10,025 bases of DNA, from positions 1-10,025 of the forward strand of contig JAXHVB010000050.1 in assembly GCA_034189125.1 (NCBI GenBank), written 5' to 3'. Under the pieces are notes generated by a model, which saw only the letters and a program-made list of their open reading frames with translations, was not told where the DNA came from and did no database searches. The stretch is from UBA5862 sp002408105. GTDB lineage: Bacteria > Pseudomonadota > Gammaproteobacteria > Pseudomonadales > UBA5862. This document shows, in pieces, positions 1 to 6,876 of this stretch. A program made the position numbers and the translations under genes. How positions within the stretch are numbered: the stretch's first letter is position 1; each line of letters begins with the position of its first letter.

Positions 1-235
1 CCTATGATGAGTATGAACGGGAGCGCGAGGAGAGTCTTGAGTAAAAAATGGCTGCTCTATCCCACTGGGCTAATCAAAACTCATCACTATTGTCCCATTA
101 TCTGCCTCAGCGATGTTTTTTCTCTCTGGCCTAGCTATGCTCGGTGGCGGAGTGGCCGCTAACAATCACTTGAATAACTACCTCGCAAAATCAAGCGCCG
201 TCTCTTTCTGTTAAGCGAGGTGTGATACACGCAAA

Positions 236-260
236 GGGGGTGAGACCAACCAGCACCCCC
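236..260. repeat. Inverted repeat GGGGGTG / CACCCCC
   Basis: A perfect 7-base stem (236-242 with 254-260) encloses an 11-base loop. An alternative, partly overlapping hairpin can form between CAGCACCCC (251-259) and GGGGCTG (265-271) with one bulged A. On the minus strand the first stem is followed by only three T, so it would be a weak terminator. Function is unknown. Confidence 0.45.
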
Positions 261-273
261 CTTCGGGGCTGAA

Positions 274-319
274 ACTCGCTGCGCTCGGCCGCTGTTGGGG
301 GCGTTCTGCTGCAGCGAGT
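274..319. repeat. Inverted repeat ACTCGCTGC / GCAGCGAGT
   Basis: A perfect 9-base inverted repeat (274-282 and 311-319) is separated by 28 GC-rich bases that contain the palindrome CGGCCG. The arms can form a long-loop hairpin. No gene or known site explains it. It may be a dispersed intergenic repeat of the host, which only a genome-wide search could show. Confidence 0.5.
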
Positions 320-365
320 ACAGAAAAAGGCAGCTCCGGAAAAGACCTGTAGGTTTTGAAACATG

Positions 366-407
366 GTGACGGGCCCACCAGTTCTGATGGGGGCCGTCAC
401 TGTTTTC
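366..407 (+). terminator. Probable intrinsic terminator hairpin
   Basis: GTGACGG (366-372) pairs with CCGTCAC (394-400). The stem continues inward as CCC/GGG and CCA/TGG with two single-base bulges, giving about 13 paired positions around a 7-base loop, GTTCTGA. TGTTTTC follows directly at 401-407, which fits a rightward Rho-independent terminator with an imperfect T tract. It would end transcription from a gene left of the window and insulate the LexA-controlled promoter about 140 bases downstream. No terminated gene is confirmed. Confidence 0.45.
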
Positions 408-536
408 GCAGGCTGGCAGCCGCCCATCTGGTTTGTACCAGCCCCAAGCCCCACGCACCCCCCACCGGCACCAAGGGGCGCACCCTCATTCATAAGCGTC
501 CGGCAGCATTGCGCCTGGACGGATGGCTGTGCTTTC

Positions 537-562
537 ATATACTGCATATTTGTGCAGTATAT
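537..562 (+). promoter_or_regulatory. LexA/SOS box and overlapping promoter of imuB-dnaE2
   Basis: A perfect 10-base inverted repeat (537-546 and 553-562) has a 6-base centre. Its inner 20 bases, TACTGCATATTTGTGCAGTA (540-559), match the E. coli LexA operator layout TACTG-N10-CAGTA. The only departure from CTGT-N8-ACAG is the symmetric pair CTGC/GCAG. A possible -10 element TATATT (558-563) lies 18 bases after a weak -35 TTCATA (534-539), so LexA would cover the promoter. Transcription would start near 570, very close to the proposed imuB start. DNA damage should relieve repression through RecA-stimulated LexA self-cleavage. The position next to a mutasome cassette makes the call strong. Confidence 0.85.
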
Positions 563-578
563 TGCTGGGCCACCTTAC

Positions 579-2132
579 ATGTCTGCCTCCCCTCCACTTC
601 CGCCTTCGGTGCTGAGCACGCCAGCCATTTTGGATGGCGTGCGCCGTGGTCCGAGTTCGGGCGAGCCACGCACCACAACACAGCAACAACGCCCTGCTCC
701 CCTGTGGCTGGCATGCCGATTGCCGAAGCTGGCGTTGGAAGTGCTGGAGCTGGCTGCGGACACCACCACGGCGACCGTGCAGCGCCTCAACGGCCGGCCA
801 GAAATTGCCCAGGCAACGGCCGCAGCCGAGCAGGCAGGCATCCGCCCAGGGATGCCCCTGGAGGCCGCCTACGCCCTTTGTTCCACCCTGCAGGTGTGCT
901 CCAGAAACCTGCAGGCGGAAGCCTCAGTGCGCCAGCAGGTGGCGGATTGGGCCTTACAGTTCAGTTCCTGGGTCAGCCTGGATCACGCACCCCTGGTGCT
1001 GGTGGAAATCGGCGCGAGCCTGCGTTTGTTCAATGGCCTGGAAGCCCTGACACAGGCTTTTTCCTCGGGTGTACGGCGTTTGGGTCTACAACTCGATGTC
1101 GGTGTGGCCCCAACCCCAAAAGGCGCCGCACTGTTGGCGCAGCACCGCCCAGGATCGCACTGCCTGGGGCCCGATTCTCTGCACCGCACACTGCGCACCA
1201 TCCCCCTGCACGCCCTCAGCCTCTCGGGGTCCATCCGGGCCCGGTTGCACCAGGCCGGCATGCACCAGCTTCAGGATCTATGGCGGCTTCCTCGGGGTGA
1301 CCTGGGGCGGCGCTACGGAGCTGCCCTTTTGCGGGAGCTTGATGAACTCGAAGGCCGCAGGGGCACCCCCTTGCGGCGCTTTCATCAGCCACCGCGATTC
1401 AATGCCCGCCAGGAATTGCCCACGGGCATGCGCAACTACCACCGATTTTTCCCCGCCATTGAGGCTCTGCTGCTGCAATTGCAGCAGTTTCTACACCAGC
1501 AGGATGCGCTGGCCGGTGCGCTGGACTTTCAATTGCACCATGCCCAAGGGGCCAGCCCATTGAGGGTTGGCCTGCGCCAACCCAACCGCGATGCCCACCA
1601 CTGCGCCGCACTCACCCAGGAACACCTGGCGCGCATGCAATTGCCGGCGGCAGTGATCGACATCGAACTCACGGTGACAGACCTGCGACCCTTTGCCGCT
1701 ACCAGCTGCCAGCTGTTTGCCGATCAGGAAGCCGCGCCCACCCAGCCAACCCACACCCGTGCCTTTCCGGAAGCATTGGCAGGCCTGCTGGAGCGCATTG
1801 AGGCACGCCTTGGTCCCAATGTCTCCACCACCCTCGCCCTGCAGGAGGACCATCGCCCCGAGTGCGCCTGGGTGGCCAACCGGCTCCGGCCTGATCCAGC
1901 CGCGGTGGCAGACAGCCCAAGGCCCCTGTGGCTATTGCCCGAGCCTGAGCCAATTGACATTGCTCCACTGCAACTCGACCCCGACATCGAGCGCATCGAG
2001 AGTGGCTGGTGGGACAGCCAGCCGGTGCGGCGCGATTATCGCCGGGCCTGGTCGGCCACGGGCATTCGATATTGGATTTTTCGCGAAGCCGGTGCCCCCA
2101 ATCAATGGTACCTGCACGGCCTGTTCGGCTAG
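579..2132 (+). CDS. imuB: ImuB, Y-family polymerase-like mutasome protein
   Basis: ImuB is a catalytically inactive Y-family polymerase homologue that links DnaE2 to the beta sliding clamp during damage-induced translesion synthesis. From the ATG at 579 the protein has 517 residues, near the usual length. The conserved part begins around residue 42 with LWLACRLPKLALEVLEL and continues through WVSLDHAPLVLVEIGASLRLF. The acidic residues of active Y-family enzymes are not recognisable at these positions, as expected for ImuB. The C-terminus, RYWIFREAGAPNQWYLHGLF, is family-typical. Q378-L379-F380 in SCQLFAD is a possible clamp-contact site, not proven. The first ~41 residues are a Pro/Ser/Thr-rich extension that most homologues lack, so the start is uncertain; a GTG at 639 in frame is an alternative. 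A LexA box ends 16 bases upstream of the ATG, and dnaE2 follows after 15 bases. imuA is not present in the window. Confidence 0.9.
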   Translation: MSASPPLPPSVLSTPAILDGVRRGPSSGEPRTTTQQQRPAPLWLACRLPKLALEVLELAADTTTATVQRLNGRPEIAQATAAAEQAGIRPGMPLEAAYALCSTLQVCSRNLQAEASVRQQVADWALQFSSWVSLDHAPLVLVEIGASLRLFNGLEALTQAFSSGVRRLGLQLDVGVAPTPKGAALLAQHRPGSHCLGPDSLHRTLRTIPLHALSLSGSIRARLHQAGMHQLQDLWRLPRGDLGRRYGAALLRELDELEGRRGTPLRRFHQPPRFNARQELPTGMRNYHRFFPAIEALLLQLQQFLHQQDALAGALDFQLHHAQGASPLRVGLRQPNRDAHHCAALTQEHLARMQLPAAVIDIELTVTDLRPFAATSCQLFADQEAAPTQPTHTRAFPEALAGLLERIEARLGPNVSTTLALQEDHRPECAWVANRLRPDPAAVADSPRPLWLLPEPEPIDIAPLQLDPDIERIESGWWDSQPVRRDYRRAWSATGIRYWIFREAGAPNQWYLHGLFG

Positions 2133-2147
2133 CCTCGGGGGTGTTTA

Positions 2148-5100
2148 TTGGCTGTCAATCACCACTCCCCGGTCCCGCCACCTGCAGGGTTCGCCGAACT
2201 CCACTGCCTCAGCAATTTCAGTTTTTTGCGGGGTGCATCCCACCCGGAGGAACTGATTCAACAGGCCCACCAATTGGGTTATCAAGCCCTGGCCCTTACC
2301 GATGAGTGTTCTCTCGCCGGAGTGGTCCGCGCCCACCTTGCCACCCGTGAGCACCCGCTCAAACTGATTTTCGGGAGCGAGTTTCGGCTCGACTGCGGCC
2401 TCAAATGCGTGTTGCTCGCCACCGATCGGGCCAGTTATGGAAGGCTGTGTGCCTTCATCAGCAAAGGACGGCGCAGCGCCACCAAGGGAAGCTACCGGCT
2501 CAGCCGCAAAGACCTGGAAACCAGCGACCTGCAGGGATGCCTTGCCCTGTGGCTGCCCGGCCCAGGTGAAGCCCTGCACCGGGAAGCAGATGGCGAGTGG
2601 CTGCGGGGCCTGTTCCCTGAAGCCTTGTGGATTGGGGTTGAGCTGTTCCTGAGCGGCACAGACCACGCCCAACTGTCCCGCCTCACTCAACTCGGAAACC
2701 AACTCCGGGTGCCCTTGGTGGCCTGCAATGACGTGCACATGCACAGGCGCAGCCGGCAGCCCCTGCAGGACTGCCTCACCGCCATCCGCCTCAACCAGCC
2801 GGTATCGAGCCTGGGCCATCGCCTCTACCCCAATGCCGAGCGCCATCTGCGCTCCTTGCCGGCACTGGCGCAAATTTACCCGACCGATCTCCTGCAAGAG
2901 AGCCTGCGGGTGGCCGAGCGCTGCCACTTTCGCCTAGATGAACTGCGCTATGAATACCCACCCGAATTGGTTCCGGACGGGCACAGCCCCATCCATTGGC
3001 TCCACCACCTGACCCAACAAGGTGCCGAGCAGCGCTGGCCCCAAGGTGTGCCACCCTCAGTCAAACGCCAGATCGACCACGAACTCGCCCTCATTAAGGA
3101 ACTGGGCTACGAACCTTTTTTTCTGACCGTGCACGACCTGGTGCGGTTTGCACGCGCGCGCGGAATTCTCTGCCAGGGCCGTGGCTCTGCAGCCAATTCA
3201 GCGGTGTGCTATTGCCTCGGCATCACCGAGGTTGACCCGGCACGCATGTCCTTGCTGTTCGAGCGGTTCATCTCTCGCGAGCGCAACGAGCCACCCGACA
3301 TCGACGTCGACTTCGAGCACGAGCGGCGCGAAGAAGTCATCCAATACATCTACACCAAATACGGCCGCCACCGCGCAGCCCTGGCGGCCACCGTCATCGC
3401 GTACCGAGGCAAAAGTGCGGCCAGAGACCTTGCCAAGGCCCTGGGATTTGCTCCAGAGCAGGTGGACCGCCTGGGCCGCGGCATCGACCGCTTCAGCGGT
3501 TCGAAGCTGTTGCCTGACCGCCTCCGTGAAGCTGGGTTCGATCCGGATAACCCGCGCATTGTGCGCCTGCTGCAGCTGATGGAAGAACTGCGTGGGTTCC
3601 CACGCCACCTGTCCCAGCATGTGGGTGGCTTTGTCATTGCTGCCGAGCACTTGGACCACCTGGTGCCCACAGAGAATGCCGCCATGGCCGGGCGCACGGT
3701 GATCGAGTGGGACAAGGATGACCTTGAGGCCCTGGGTCTTTTGAAGGTGGATGTGCTCGCCCTCGGCATGCTGAGCGCAGTTCGCAAAGCCTTGGAACTG
3801 GTCAGCCGGGAACAAGGCAAGCCCTTTGCCATGCAGGATGTACCGCCGGAAGATCCAGCGGTATACCGCATGCTGCAACAGGGCGACAGCATTGGCGTGT
3901 TTCAAATCGAATCCCGCGCCCAGATGTCGATGCTGCCGAGGCTCAAACCCAGCAACTACTACGACCTGGTGGTGCAGATCGCCATCGTGCGCCCAGGGCC
4001 GATTCAGGGCGACATGGTGCACCCCTATCTCGCCCGCCGTTCCGGGGCCGAAACCATCACCTACCCAAGCCCAGAGGTACAGACCGTGCTCGAGCGCACC
4101 TTGGGGGTGCCCATTTTCCAGGAGCAGGTCATGCAACTGGCCATGGTGGCTGCTGGTTTCACCCCTGGTGAGGCCGATCAGTTGCGCCGGGCCATGGCAG
4201 CCTGGAAGCGCAAAGGTGGCCTGGAGCCTTTTGAACAGCGGCTGCTTCAAGGCATGCGCGAACGGGGCTACGAGGATGACTTTGCCGAACGCTTGTTTCG
4301 CCAAATACGTGGCTTTGGTGACTACGGCTTTCCGGAATCACATTCCGCCAGTTTTGCCTTGCTGGCCTATGTGTCCGCCTGGCTCAAGTGCCACCACCCG
4401 GCCGCCTTCACCTGCGCCCTGCTCAACAGCCAACCCATGGGTTTCTATGGCCCGTCTCAACTGGTTCAGGATGCCCAGCGCCACGGGGTTGAAGTGCGCC
4501 CGGTCGATGTCAACCACAGTGATTGGGACTGTGCCTTGGAGCCAGGTCCAACACAGGGGCCGGCCCTACGCCTTGGTCTGCGCCTGGTCAAAGGCCTGAG
4601 TTCTGCCGGTGCCAATGCCCTGGTGAATGCCCGGCAGCAGCGGCCCTACGATGACCTGACCGACCTGGTTCTGCGCAGCGGCCTGGACACCAAGGATGTA
4701 AACAGCCTCACCGCTGCCGATGCCCTGCGCACCCTGAGTGGGCACCGCCACAAGGCCGCCTGGGAAGGGGCCGGTGTTGAACGGCCGGCGCCCCTGTTCC
4801 CACGCTTCGATTTTCAGGAAGCCACACCCATGTTGGTCAAGCCACAAACCGGTGAAGACATGGCTGCGGACTACAACAGCCTGGGCTTGAGTCTGACCGC
4901 ACACCCGCTGGCCCTGCTGCGCACCCGGCTGGAGCGACGCCGGGCTGTCTCCAGTGCCCGGCTGTGGGAGTTGGCCAATGGAGCCAGTGCGCGACTGGCA
5001 GGTCTGGTGGTGTGCCGGCAAAGCCCCTCCACCGCTTCTGGCGTTACTTTCGTGACCCTGGAAGACGAAGAAGGGACCACCAACGTGATTGTGTGGCCGG

Positions 5101-5264
5101 CCACGGGGGCGGCGCAGCGGCGGGCGCTGTTGCAGGCTCAGCTATTGGAGGTAACCGGCACGGTGCAACAGGAAGAGGGTGTGCTGCACCTGATTGCGGG
5201 TCGACTCACAGACCTGAGCGCGTGGCTCGATGGGTTGCAGGTGAACGCCCGCAATTTTCATTGA
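2148..5264 (+). CDS. dnaE2: Error-prone DNA polymerase DnaE2 (ImuC)
   Basis: DnaE2 is the C-family polymerase that extends across DNA lesions in the SOS-induced ImuB-DnaE2 mutasome. The 1038-residue length is typical. The N-terminal PHP domain opens with ELHCLSNFSFLRGASHPEEL, the DnaE2 signature. The polymerase core carries PDIDVDF at residues 383-389, where D386 and D388 match the E. coli DnaE aspartates D401 and D403. D535 in LLKVDVLALGM matches the third, so the enzyme looks active. A C-terminal OB-fold region (about 945-1025) contains GVTFVTLEDEEGTTNVIVW, and the protein ends NARNFH, close to the usual family ending. The start is a TTG with GGGGG six bases upstream; no ATG or GTG fits better before the conserved region. 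It is co-transcribed with imuB and shares the LexA box. Its last 7 bases overlap the convergent hvfC end. Confidence 0.95.
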   Translation: MAVNHHSPVPPPAGFAELHCLSNFSFLRGASHPEELIQQAHQLGYQALALTDECSLAGVVRAHLATREHPLKLIFGSEFRLDCGLKCVLLATDRASYGRLCAFISKGRRSATKGSYRLSRKDLETSDLQGCLALWLPGPGEALHREADGEWLRGLFPEALWIGVELFLSGTDHAQLSRLTQLGNQLRVPLVACNDVHMHRRSRQPLQDCLTAIRLNQPVSSLGHRLYPNAERHLRSLPALAQIYPTDLLQESLRVAERCHFRLDELRYEYPPELVPDGHSPIHWLHHLTQQGAEQRWPQGVPPSVKRQIDHELALIKELGYEPFFLTVHDLVRFARARGILCQGRGSAANSAVCYCLGITEVDPARMSLLFERFISRERNEPPDIDVDFEHERREEVIQYIYTKYGRHRAALAATVIAYRGKSAARDLAKALGFAPEQVDRLGRGIDRFSGSKLLPDRLREAGFDPDNPRIVRLLQLMEELRGFPRHLSQHVGGFVIAAEHLDHLVPTENAAMAGRTVIEWDKDDLEALGLLKVDVLALGMLSAVRKALELVSREQGKPFAMQDVPPEDPAVYRMLQQGDSIGVFQIESRAQMSMLPRLKPSNYYDLVVQIAIVRPGPIQGDMVHPYLARRSGAETITYPSPEVQTVLERTLGVPIFQEQVMQLAMVAAGFTPGEADQLRRAMAAWKRKGGLEPFEQRLLQGMRERGYEDDFAERLFRQIRGFGDYGFPESHSASFALLAYVSAWLKCHHPAAFTCALLNSQPMGFYGPSQLVQDAQRHGVEVRPVDVNHSDWDCALEPGPTQGPALRLGLRLVKGLSSAGANALVNARQQRPYDDLTDLVLRSGLDTKDVNSLTAADALRTLSGHRHKAAWEGAGVERPAPLFPRFDFQEATPMLVKPQTGEDMAADYNSLGLSLTAHPLALLRTRLERRRAVSSARLWELANGASARLAGLVVCRQSPSTASGVTFVTLEDEEGTTNVIVWPATGAAQRRALLQAQLLEVTGTVQQEEGVLHLIAGRLTDLSAWLDGLQVNARNFH

Positions 5265-6025
5265 CCGGCGCACCGTGGCGCATCAGGCACAACCAGTAGA
5301 ATGTCCTTGGCTTCCAGGTCGCTCAGCAGCGTCTGACCAAAGGGCACCAGCTCCGCCGGTTCCATCTGTGCATCCCGTGCCAGCTGCGTTAACACCTCCA
5401 CACCCGTCAACTCGCCGGTGCGGCAAAGTTCCAGAACCGCCATGCTCAGCGGATTGACCTCCATGAACCGCACCTGGTGGGCCCGGTCACGCCAGGCAAC
5501 CAAGCCCGTTGGTGCAAGATCCTCAGGATCCACGCCTTCACCGCCGATTCGATGCACCGGATGCCGGTACTGGAGCAAGCGCGCCAAGGGGGAAAGGACC
5601 GGCACATCCTGATTCCAGTTCGGCGGCATGGAACCACCCTTGGTGGGCAGCTCTTCACTCGCCAAATCCAGTTCGAGCTCTGTCCACTCATAGTGAGCAA
5701 GCTCCTGCATCCAAACCGGAGGTGGAGCCTGAGTCGGCGCCAGCCCCTGAAGAAAAGCCACGAACTCTGCAGAAATCTCGTGGAAAAATGGGGTTTGGCA
5801 GCGGTGCTCAATCCGGAACCTCCGCCCCCAGTGGGCCCAATCCGCACCGCTCAAAGTGCGACGCAGCACCGGAAACCCACTGTCCAGAAAGCCCTGCAGG
5901 TTGCGCTCGACAAGCTCGCGGTAGACCCGCAACCGCCGCACCTCGATCCCCACCTGTTCGGCAGGGCCAAGCCCGGTGCGCACCAGGGCTGCAAACTCAC
6001 CTTGCAACTGCAGCGAAGCGCTCAC
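5258..6025 (-). CDS. hvfC: HvfC/BufC, DUF2063 partner of the MNIO enzyme
   Basis: This 255-residue protein belongs to the DUF2063/HvfC family, which partners a DUF692 (MNIO) enzyme and helps it recognise the leader of the precursor peptide. The N-terminal DUF2063 domain spans about residues 7-95 and includes VRRLRVYRELVERNLQGFLDSGFPVLR written in family-typical order (29-55), then FFHEISAEFVAFLQ (80-93). ELAHYEWTELELDLA (108-122) is a further family hallmark. A second domain (about 140-245) contains LARLLQYRHPVHRIGG. The GTG start overlaps the hvfB stop in a GTGA junction (6022-6025), typical of translational coupling. It is the last gene of the hvfABC operon, and its 3' end overlaps convergent dnaE2 by 7 bases. 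No stand-alone terminator is visible at this junction. Family assignment is firm; its exact role here is inferred from homologues. Confidence 0.92.
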   Translation of the reverse strand: MSASLQLQGEFAALVRTGLGPAEQVGIEVRRLRVYRELVERNLQGFLDSGFPVLRRTLSGADWAHWGRRFRIEHRCQTPFFHEISAEFVAFLQGLAPTQAPPPVWMQELAHYEWTELELDLASEELPTKGGSMPPNWNQDVPVLSPLARLLQYRHPVHRIGGEGVDPEDLAPTGLVAWRDRAHQVRFMEVNPLSMAVLELCRTGELTGVEVLTQLARDAQMEPAELVPFGQTLLSDLEAKDILLVVPDAPRCAGQ

Positions 6026-6876
6026 GCCCGGACACCCTCGACCGCAAGGGCTGAGGCAGCATCAAGGCGCAGTTGAATCTCGCTGATTTCCATTAGCAAC
6101 TGGTCAATGGGTGGAATGTTGAAATCCCGTTCCAATAGTGTGGGCAAGGGGCCACAACGCGCATAGGCCGACTCCAGCAGACCCCACACCGGCTCGATCA
6201 CATCCGCCCCATGGGTGTCGACACGCAAGTCGGCGTCCTCCACTGCATGGCCCGCAATGTGTGCATAGCGCACACGCTCGTGCGGCAAGGCAGCAAGAAA
6301 TTCATGTGGATCATATCCATGGTTGATGCTGTTCACCCAAATGTTGTTGACGTCCAACAGCAGGTCGCAATCGGCCTCCTCCAGCACCAGACGAATGAAT
6401 GTTGCCTCATCCATTTCGGCGCCGGGTGCGGCGTAGTAGGAGGCGTTCTCCAGCGCGATGCGCATTTCCATCGCGTCTTGTACCTGGCGAACCCGAGCCG
6501 CCACCCGCCGCGCCGATTCCTCCGTAAAGGGAATCGGCAGGAGGTCATAAAGGTGGCCATCGTCGGCGCAATAAGTCAGGTGATCGCTGTAGACAATGGC
6601 CCCGTGGCGACGGGAGAACTCCGCAATGCCGTACACGAGTTCCATATCAATCGGCCGCGACCCGCCAATGTCCAGGGACAGTCCATGTAGGAACAGCGGG
6701 TAGCGCTCCACCGCCGCCGCAAGGGCAGCGCCCCAGCGCCCGCCGACGCGCAACCAGTTTTCTGGCGCGATCTCGATAAAATCGACTTCCTCGGGCGCCC
6801 GGGCATTGAACTCATGGAGAAAGGAGCGGCGCAGCCCCAGGCCTGCGCCGCCGGTTGGCCTTGCGGCATCAGCCAC
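6022..6876 (-). CDS. hvfB: HvfB/BufB, MNIO (DUF692) peptide-modifying iron oxidase
   Basis: HvfB is a cytoplasmic multinuclear non-haem iron oxidase that modifies cysteines of its partner peptide. The Haemophilus influenzae homologue makes copper-binding oxazolone/thioamide pairs in EGKCG motifs; the product here is inferred. From the GTG at 6876 the protein has 284 residues, the usual family length. Conserved blocks are FIEIAPENW (33-41), LHGLSLDIGG (63-72, H64), SDHLTY (97-102, D98 and H99), LENASYY (142-148, E143), LLLDVNNIWVNSINHGYDP (172-190, D175 and H186), YAHIAGH (204-210), DTHG (220-223) and LLERD (247-251, E249). These supply the expected metal ligands. The start lies inside the 3' end of hvfA (8-base overlap), with GAAGGG at 6884-6889 seven bases upstream. 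The frame stays open much further upstream, but that stretch is a shadow of the hvfA repeats. Confidence 0.94.
   Translation of the reverse strand: MADAARPTGGAGLGLRRSFLHEFNARAPEEVDFIEIAPENWLRVGGRWGAALAAAVERYPLFLHGLSLDIGGSRPIDMELVYGIAEFSRRHGAIVYSDHLTYCADDGHLYDLLPIPFTEESARRVAARVRQVQDAMEMRIALENASYYAAPGAEMDEATFIRLVLEEADCDLLLDVNNIWVNSINHGYDPHEFLAALPHERVRYAHIAGHAVEDADLRVDTHGADVIEPVWGLLESAYARCGPLPTLLERDFNIPPIDQLLMEISEIQLRLDAASALAVEGVRA

Larger units (their letters stand above)
1..536. other. Non-coding left edge, lower GC, rich in inverted repeats
   Basis: No confident gene lies here. Bases 3-44 read as a charged peptide tail, YDEYEREREESLE, before a TAA, and could be the 3' end of a gene entering from the left. 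Bases 113-214 encode a possible 33-residue hydrophobic peptide (starts MFFLSGLAMLGGGVAA, ends SSAVSFC) without a clear ribosome binding site. GC content is about 47% up to base ~220, then rises sharply. From 180 to 441 there are several perfect short inverted repeats: 180-186 with 215-221, 236-242 with 254-260, 274-282 with 311-319, and 428-432 with 437-441. Long reading frames crossing this part on either strand show no family resemblance and are probably spurious. It may be the edge of an accessory segment or an ordinary terminator-rich spacer. Confidence 0.5.

Noticed and set aside
158..217. attC-like site of an integron cassette: CGCTAAC at 158-164 and GTTAAGC at 211-217 region with inner CTTGA/TCAAG
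   Set aside because: The outer boxes are not true complements, the spacing between inner and outer arms is very unequal (5 versus 14 bases), and no integrase or cassette genes are visible.
366..441. Riboswitch or tRNA-like structure before imuB
   Set aside because: Hairpins are present, but no conserved riboswitch core or tRNA cloverleaf could be assembled, and the SOS box promoter lies downstream of them.
159..547. Two overlapping minus-strand reading frames (159-458 and 191-547)
   Set aside because: They cover inverted repeats and the terminator hairpin, overlap each other, and show low-complexity, non-family-like translation with no ribosome site.
363..578. Extending imuB upstream to the ATG at 363
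   Set aside because: That start lies in the base of the terminator-like hairpin and before the LexA box; the added 72 residues resemble translated intergenic sequence.
3198..4304. Long 368-residue minus-strand frame inside dnaE2
   Set aside because: It is antisense to the highly conserved polymerase core, with His/Gln/Gly-rich composition typical of a shadow frame in GC-rich DNA.
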